Positions 58,575-64,000 of a stretch of 64,000 bases of DNA are shown one piece after another. Numbering within the stretch: the first letter of the stretch is position 1; every line of letters begins with the position of its first letter. The notes below the pieces were generated by a model. That model ran no database searches. It was not told where the DNA came from and saw only the letters and a list, made by a program, of their open reading frames with translations. The position numbers were made by a program, and so were the translations under genes. The stretch lies in NCBI GenBank assembly GCA_000349905.1, contig KB722754.1, positions 440,824 through 504,823 on the forward strand, written 5' to 3'. The DNA is from Volvariella volvacea V23. Lineage: Eukaryota; Basidiomycota; Agaricomycetes; Agaricales; Pluteaceae.

Positions 58575-59399
58575 TTAGTCGATAAGGTACTTTCGCTTGA
58601 AGAATGCTCGAAGATGGAATATTTGCCAGACACCCAAAGCAATCAAAGACGCCAGAGTAAACCACGCGAAGTTTTGGACACGTTGGTTAGTGGACGCTAT
58701 CACTCAAACTTAGCCGAGCATACGCCAGAAAACGCTCTGAACGTACTGTTGGTATCAGTGAAGCGTTCTTCTCGCTTCTTAAGGTAGCCCATCTCATCAA
58801 CGATCTCCTTCACTATACCCTCTAACTTCCGCATCTCAACTTCCAGTCCAGATAACGACTCCTGGTTGGCAATGGCACTGGCAATTTTCGATGGGCTCGG
58901 TGCTTACGCGGCTATTATAACAAGGTACTCACTTGTAGTCAACGGCATCAGCACCAATGTCAACATCAAGGTCTATAATTCGTGCTAACTTCCCGTCCTG
59001 TCCAACTGGAACAACTAGGGATGGAGTGAGTTATCGCCGAATGTGATACGGAACGCCAGAAGACACACCAGGCTCCATGAAATTTTTGAAACACACCCCA
59101 ACTTCCCCTTCACTGTGTGCTGTTATTGCCAACCGGGCTTCTGCAGTTATATTTCTCTTGCTGAGGTAGATATTCCTCTTTGGATTCGAGTCGACAATTT
59201 CTATATCGACGCGTTGTCCACTGCCAGGACCAACATTGGCAGTTACAATGACGAGCGCCCCAGTGTGTGCAGTATTCCATATGCATTTGGGGGCGGGGAA
59301 TCGACTAGCAGTTAGACTGAATTTGATAGCGAGAGCAGGGAAGGGGACCAGTAGAACCAAGAAAAGAAGTGAGAAAAGAGAAATTCGTGTTTGTGTCAT
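58575..59399 (-). CDS. ERV25: p24 family cargo receptor, ERV25/TMED10 type
   Basis: Four exons on the minus strand. MTQTRISLFSLLFLVLLVPF-ALA is a clear signal peptide (start chosen at 59399; an upstream in-frame ATG at 59447 would spoil it). The GOLD domain has IKFSLTASRFPAPKCIWN, GALVIVTANVGPGSGQRVDI, DSNPKRNIYLSKRNI and EGEVGVCFKNFMEP; the two Cys should form the family disulfide. IIDLDVDIGADAVDYN starts the coiled coil (LEVEMRKLEGIVKEIVDEMG). A membrane helix (FAWFTLASLIALGVWQIF) and the short tail FFKRKYLID with the diphenylalanine COPII signal finish it. p24 proteins cycle between ER and Golgi with GPI-anchored cargo, and SEC24, encoded at 14.2 kb, binds such tails. Confidence 0.92.
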
Positions 59400-59758
59400 G
59401 ACAAGACTAGTGGTGGAGGGCCCTAGTCGAGAGCGACTAGATTTCAACTGGGTTTTATTTTGACGTTGTCGAGTTGAAGGTGGTGGCTAGAAGTCAAGTG
59501 GTCGGGCTCCGAGTGCAACGTGGGCAACACTCACACATCCAAACACCTGAGACTGATCAGGACTTTCAACTTGGACATGCCAACGACAACACAAAATTCC
59601 TGTACCCGATTCTATCACAGTTATTTCGGCGGCTCGACGAGCCTTGTCATGGGAGGTAGCTACTTTATGGTCCAACTCTGCCACGTTTCATTACCGCGAT
59701 TCCGGTTCACCTAATATATCTGGAATGAATACGCGTCATGCGGCTTCTCTCTCGCACA
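59400..59758. promoter_or_regulatory. divergent promoter region, p24 / enolase-superfamily gene
   Basis: 359 bp between two divergent start codons. No individual element is claimed. Confidence 0.4.
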
Positions 59759-61462
59759 ATGAGCACACCCACAACTGCACGACCACCCAGCATCATAACG
59801 TCCATAGAGGTCAGTCAGGAATGTAGGCGGCTTTGACCAGGCTGGAACGGGTCGCATAGGTCTTTCGCGTTCCTCCCCGCTGGATCTTTGTCAAGGTCCA
59901 AACTTCCGACGGGATCACAGGATGGGGTGAAGGCTCTCTTGAAGGTCATACCGAAGCTGTGGAGGGTGCATACCTTGATCTACGTCAACGATTTGTGGGT
60001 TGCAATGCGGACAACATCCAAGATATATGGCAAACCGCATATCGCGCACGTTTTTATCGGGGTGGCCCTGTTTTGATGGTACATTCATCTTGTTCCCCAG
60101 GATATTCTTGTGGCCATCTAACCATCATAGAGTGCATTGTCTGGGCTAGATATCGCACTATGGGATATCAAAGGCAAGAAACTTGGCGTGCCAGTCTGGC
60201 AACTACTTGGGGGTCAAGTTCGTGATAAGGTCAGAGTGTATGGATGGATAGGAGGAGATGGACCCACTCCAGTGTTCGGTGCTGCCATGATGCGTGTCAA
60301 GCAGGGCTTCACTGCAGTGAAAATAACTGCGACGGGTATGTCGATAGTATTTCTAATCGTTAAGCGTGGAGAGTGTGAACAGCGTTTTCAGAGGCTGTCT
60401 CTTGGTTTGACAAGTCGAATATCCTTGAAGAGACAGCTAATCGTCTCAAAGATGTCAAGTCACTGGGCGTAGATGTTGTGATTGACTGCCACGGACGTTT
60501 GCATAAAAGCATGGCGAAACAGCTGGTAAAACTCCTCGAGCCCCATCAACCCATGTTCATCGAAGGTCGGNNNNNNNNNNNNNNNNNNNNNNNNNNNNNN
60601 NNNNNNNNNNNNNNNNNNNNNNNNNNNNNNNNNNNNNNNNNNNNNNNNNNNNNNNNNNNNNNNNNNNNNNTTTAGCACGCTTTACAACCATCACACAACT
60701 AATTGAAGTGCGCAGAACCAATTGCAACAGCCCAATGCGAGGAGATTGCAGATTTATCAAAGACTGCATCCACACCTCTTGCTTTTGGAGCGCGATTGTT
60801 CACGCGGACTGACTTTAGACCATTTCTCGAAAAGCGTGCCATCGACATAGCTCGGCCTGATGTACGTTTCGACTTCCTCCCTGTTGATGCACGAATGAAC
60901 CGATTTTCAGGTTTGTCATTGCGGCGGGATTAGCGAACTTCATCGAATAGCTTCACTGACAGAAATGTACGACGTGGGCCTTGCTCCTCGCAGTCCTCTT
61001 GGACCCATTGCCTGGCTGCTTGCATCCAAGTCGACCTTGCAGCCCCCAACTGTGAGTGCGACGAATCAATTGTTTTCGTCTCTGACAAACGCGCTAGTCG
61101 TTATTCAGGAAATGAGCCTAAATGTAAGCACATAAGAAAATTATGATGTATGGCTAACTAGTTTTAGATTCGCTATGGTGGTGCTGATCAGGGTGTTGAG
61201 GCTGACCTCCACACATACTTACTGAATCCAGGGATATTTTCTATCATAGATGGCTACATTGCAGCTCCTACAGGTTAATTCTGACTAGGAGCCCTTCTCT
61301 GGTGGTGAATAAAGCGTTTACATTATATTTACAGGTCCTGGACTTGGCATTGAGCTCAACGAGCAGCTGATCCGTGAGGCTTCTATCAAGTATGTCCGAG
61401 AGTATAAAGCATGGAGGAATCCAGTATGGAGGGGAGAAGACGGAACTATACTGGAATGGTAG
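59759..61462 (+). CDS. enolase-superfamily (mandelate racemase/galactonate dehydratase-like) protein lacking two catalytic residues
   Basis: ATG 59759 ([17 protein letters not shown]) splices over a 50-nt intron to [37 protein letters not shown] and [61 protein letters not shown] and [14 protein letters not shown] follow, the last across intron 60566-60715, which contains the 100-N gap. The first metal-ligand Asp and the His of DxHGR and the FIEEP Glu are kept. At the third ligand, where DgoD-type galactonate dehydratases have GER, this protein has [11 protein letters not shown] (Glu to Ala). At the base APHCPLGP it has APRSPLGP (His to Arg). It is otherwise full length, ending [20 protein letters not shown]-like region and GTILEW. 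Probably a pseudoenzyme or altered activity. Confidence 0.85.
60571..60670. other. assembly gap, 100 N
   Basis: Exactly 100 N inside an intron of the enolase-superfamily gene. The known intron bases on both sides add up to 50 nt, already a normal intron length here, so the real gap may be very small. Confidence 0.97.
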
Positions 61463-61667
61463 TTAAATAAGATTTTAGTAAGGTCCCTTGAGTATGTGCG
61501 ATTAAATACATAGTTTGCTGAATGTTGTGCCCAACTTGGATTTACGATCAAGTCGCCGACAGAGTACTATTTTGTGATGATGGTGATGTGACGTCGACGT
61601 GACCAATCGACCCTCGGTGTTGAAACTTGCCTAACCCCACTACTGGCCGTCTCTTCTTAACACAACA

Positions 61668-63384
61668 TGGCAGACGCTGGTGAGACCAGGCGCATTTATA
61701 TGGTATCATTTCGCTAAGCTCACATATTCTCTTTCGTTGCTTACCGATCTCAGGCTTCTTCAAAGGCACTTCCGCCGACCAGGATAGGCGTTTTTCTGAC
61801 AAGGAGCTGAAGCTCCTAAAAACAATGAAATTTCCAAAAGAATTTGATCAAAAGGTGGTTTGTTGCCCTCTGTGAACTATCCTGCATTTCTTAGCGGTTG
61901 TTCCTAGGTGGATATGCGGAGAGTCAACTTGAATGTCATACGACCATGGATTGCTAAGAAGGTCGTGGAACTTGTGGGCTTTGAGGATGAGGTCGTCATC
62001 GAATATGCTATGGGTCTTTTAGAGGATAAGTCTCAACCGGTATGTCACTTCAAATCTTCTCTGTCCCCGACTTGACTAACTTCGAATTGCTCGCCCTTCC
62101 AGTCGCCGGACCCTAGAAAAATGCAAATTAATCTTACCGGTTTCTTAACAAAGGACACGCCCACCTTTGTACTTCAGCTCTGGAAATTGTTACTTGAGGC
62201 ACAAGAAGAAGTATCTGGAGTCCCCCGCACTTTCGTTGAAGAAAAGAAGGAAGAAATGCGTAAAGCCCGTGAAAATGACAGCCGTGCTATTGGCGAAAGC
62301 GATCGTCGCGCTCGACTGGACGAAATCAGGGACGGTGGGCGGGGCGAGCGTGGAAGTCGTGGAGGTCCACCAGAGCGCGGGAGGGGTAGAGGCCGAGGTG
62401 GGAGAGGCCGAGGACGCGGTGGTTATGATGACGAACGCGGTGGAGGTAGACCTCGAGATAGTGGTTGGGGTGGCCGCGGCGGAGTAGGCATTCTATTTCA
62501 TTACTATTGCTTGTCCTCACATATCTGTTCATAGGGTCCCCCTCGACGCCGTGACTCTCGTTCACCTCGTCGGAGACCAGATTCTCGTGGACCTCGTGGT
62601 TCACCTCGCAGGTATCGATCACCTCCCCGTCGGCGGTCATCGTCCCGGGACATTCACAGTTCTCGCTCTCCACCTCCGCCAGATGCACGCCGTAGACCCA
62701 TAAGGGGATCACCTTCTCGCTCTATATCTCGTTCTCCTCCACCACCCCGCCGGCGACAGCGATCACCTTCTCTCACTCCTCCACGGGATGCAGGACGTCG
62801 ACGCCCTAGGGATAGTGGGAGTCCGCCTGCAAGAAGGCGGCGGATGTCCCGTTCCCCTACCCCTCCATCAAGCCGCTCTCGATCCAGATCACCACCCCGG
62901 GGATACAGCAGACGCCGAAGTGTTAGCATTGAGCGGCGCAGGAGTATGAGTCCCCAGAGGAGAAGGAGACGAGCTCCGATACCCTCGAGGAGCCCCCAAC
63001 GAAGGAATAGCCCGCCATTGGGCATGCACTCTAGTGGCAAGCCATCAAATCGTTACAGTCGTAGTAGGAGCACTGATACTCAGTCCTCGTCTTCCCGAAC
63101 TCCTAACGCAGCTGATGCTGATAAAATGAGCGTGGACGAACCCCAACCAGGATCGAACACTGAGTTCAAGATTAAGGGTCAGGCAGAACTTGAACGACGC
63201 AAGAGCAAATGGGATGATCCACCAGCAGACAATGTGGGTTTACTCTTATTATAAGGAGATACCGCGCTTACCCATTTCCTAGGGAAGTTCTAGTAAGGTC
63301 GATCTAGAGAAGCGGGAAAATGAACTCAAGGAGAAGGCGCTCAGAAATAAGGTCATCAGAACCAGGAAAGGGAGCAGTGGATAA
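61668..63384 (+). CDS. SRRM1-type splicing coactivator with PWI domain and RS region
   Basis: About six exons. MADAG joins FFKGTSADQDRRFSDKELKL and KTMKFPKEFDQKVDMRRVNL. Then the PWI motif itself, VIRPWIAKKVVELVGFEDEV, EYAMGLLEDKSQPSPDPRKM and INLTGFLTKDTPTFVLQLWK; this fold binds nucleic acids. The middle is an RGG-type Gly/Arg stretch, followed by about 250 residues of RS/RSP repeats as in SRm160 and a C-terminal FKIKGQAELERRKSKWDDPP, ending KALRNKVIRTRKGSSG. The family links exonic enhancers to the spliceosome and is absent from S. cerevisiae, consistent with this intron-rich genome. The stop is at 63382-63384. Confidence 0.92.
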
Positions 63385-64000
63385 TCTCCGTATGCATATG
63401 CAGTAAGAATGCACTTTTTTCCGTGTTCATTGTTCCTTAGCTCTGGTACTTGTTACTTAACCACCTATTGTATATAGCGATCCACGAATCGCTGGCACGA
63501 CGTAAACCTGGAATTCTCGTCTTTTGATATGATATAATAGATGCTGACAATTAGTTGATTTCTTGTGACCAGACTGATTAACAGTGTATCTTCCGTTTGA
63601 TCAATTTGATTGCGTTGAAGAAACTAACAGAGTTTGTGATGATGCAACTGTGTCGATCACCGATGGACGAATTGTTGATATCAAGTCTCGATACATTCTC
63701 AAATTGAAGCATTGGATCATCGTTTGCACATTCAAGTTGAGTGTGCAGACAGGAAGGTGGAGTCAGATATCTTCATTTATTTGCATGCGGATACTCCAAG
63801 CATCTTATGGAGACTGTCGTACTTGGCTTGCGATGAATCGACCTTTGAGTCTTGCTAGAATATGTTCGATACGCGAGCACAAATTGATTCCCTGCGGACC
63901 TGGGTATTTGCTGATTTTCATGGCCCTGTGCCCTACTCCGAGTCTTCCCATCCGTCGGTTGGGTAGACATTGGCACAGCATAACCGGCGTAGATAGGTTG
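63385..64000. other. 3' UTR and unassigned end of window
   Basis: 616 bp. The first part is the SRRM1-type gene 3' region. A minus-strand 67-codon frame (63773-63976) could be an exon of a gene continuing past the window, but no family is recognised. Confidence 0.4.

Noticed and set aside
60536..60575. Apparent FIEGR reading at the gap edge, suggesting a lost FIEEP motif
   Set aside because: GGTCGG is the start of an intron; splicing to AACCA restores FIEEP.
1..64000. Prokaryote-type operons, CRISPR arrays or phage genes
   Set aside because: The gene structure is eukaryotic with spliceosomal introns; no spaced repeats of CRISPR type were seen.

Overview
The window is a piece of a filamentous fungal nuclear genome, most likely a basidiomycete of the Agaricomycetes. 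Genes lie densely on both strands and are split by many small GT-AG introns of about 45-65 nt. Initiator codons are sometimes cut off by an intron right after ATG. A Mug135-like C-terminal domain protein and a GT61 (DUF563) glycosyltransferase fit that group. Two 100-N runs (34911-35010, 60571-60670) mark assembly gaps. All gene models below were spliced by hand, so exon ends are inferences supported by reading frame and family conservation.

1-9.8 kb: a DUF1769 protein, then two tandem membrane-anchored 3-beta-HSD-type extended SDR genes. The second copy carries a one-base deletion, and a short relic of a possible third copy lies near 9.0 kb. A Mug135-like gene is on the minus strand.

9.8-22.3 kb: housekeeping genes. 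These are a triose-phosphate-transporter-type carrier, mitochondrial ribosomal protein uS5m, tRNA-Glu(CUC), a SEC24 with an N-terminal WW domain, ATP10, histone H2A, and a GT61 glycosyltransferase.

25.2-40.1 kb: an MFS transporter, RMD1 (DUF155), RPB10 with a probable GC-AG intron after its start codon, a KEN-box protein, a PITH-domain protein, and an ELYS-domain nucleoporin assembly factor. Three more tRNA-Glu genes (two UUC, one CUC) lie at 33.9-37.4 kb, together with a 436-bp terminal-inverted-repeat element, a GGT microsatellite and one gap.

42.7-64 kb: a SYG1/XPR1 phosphate exporter, VPS16, an arrestin-like protein, a MAT2B-type SDR, a previously unnamed three-exon small gene, an ERV25-type p24 cargo receptor, a galactonate-dehydratase-like enolase-superfamily protein that lacks two catalytic residues, and an SRRM1-type PWI/RS splicing protein. 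The stretches 22.3-25.2, 40.1-42.7, 52.4-54.8 and 56.5-58.6 kb hold little recognisable coding sequence.

The genes do not form one pathway. Secretory and vacuolar trafficking (SEC24, p24, VPS16, arrestin-like), mitochondrial functions (uS5m, ATP10, RMD1) and core expression machinery (RPB10, H2A, SRRM1, tRNAs) dominate. No secondary-metabolite cluster and no complete autonomous transposon was seen.
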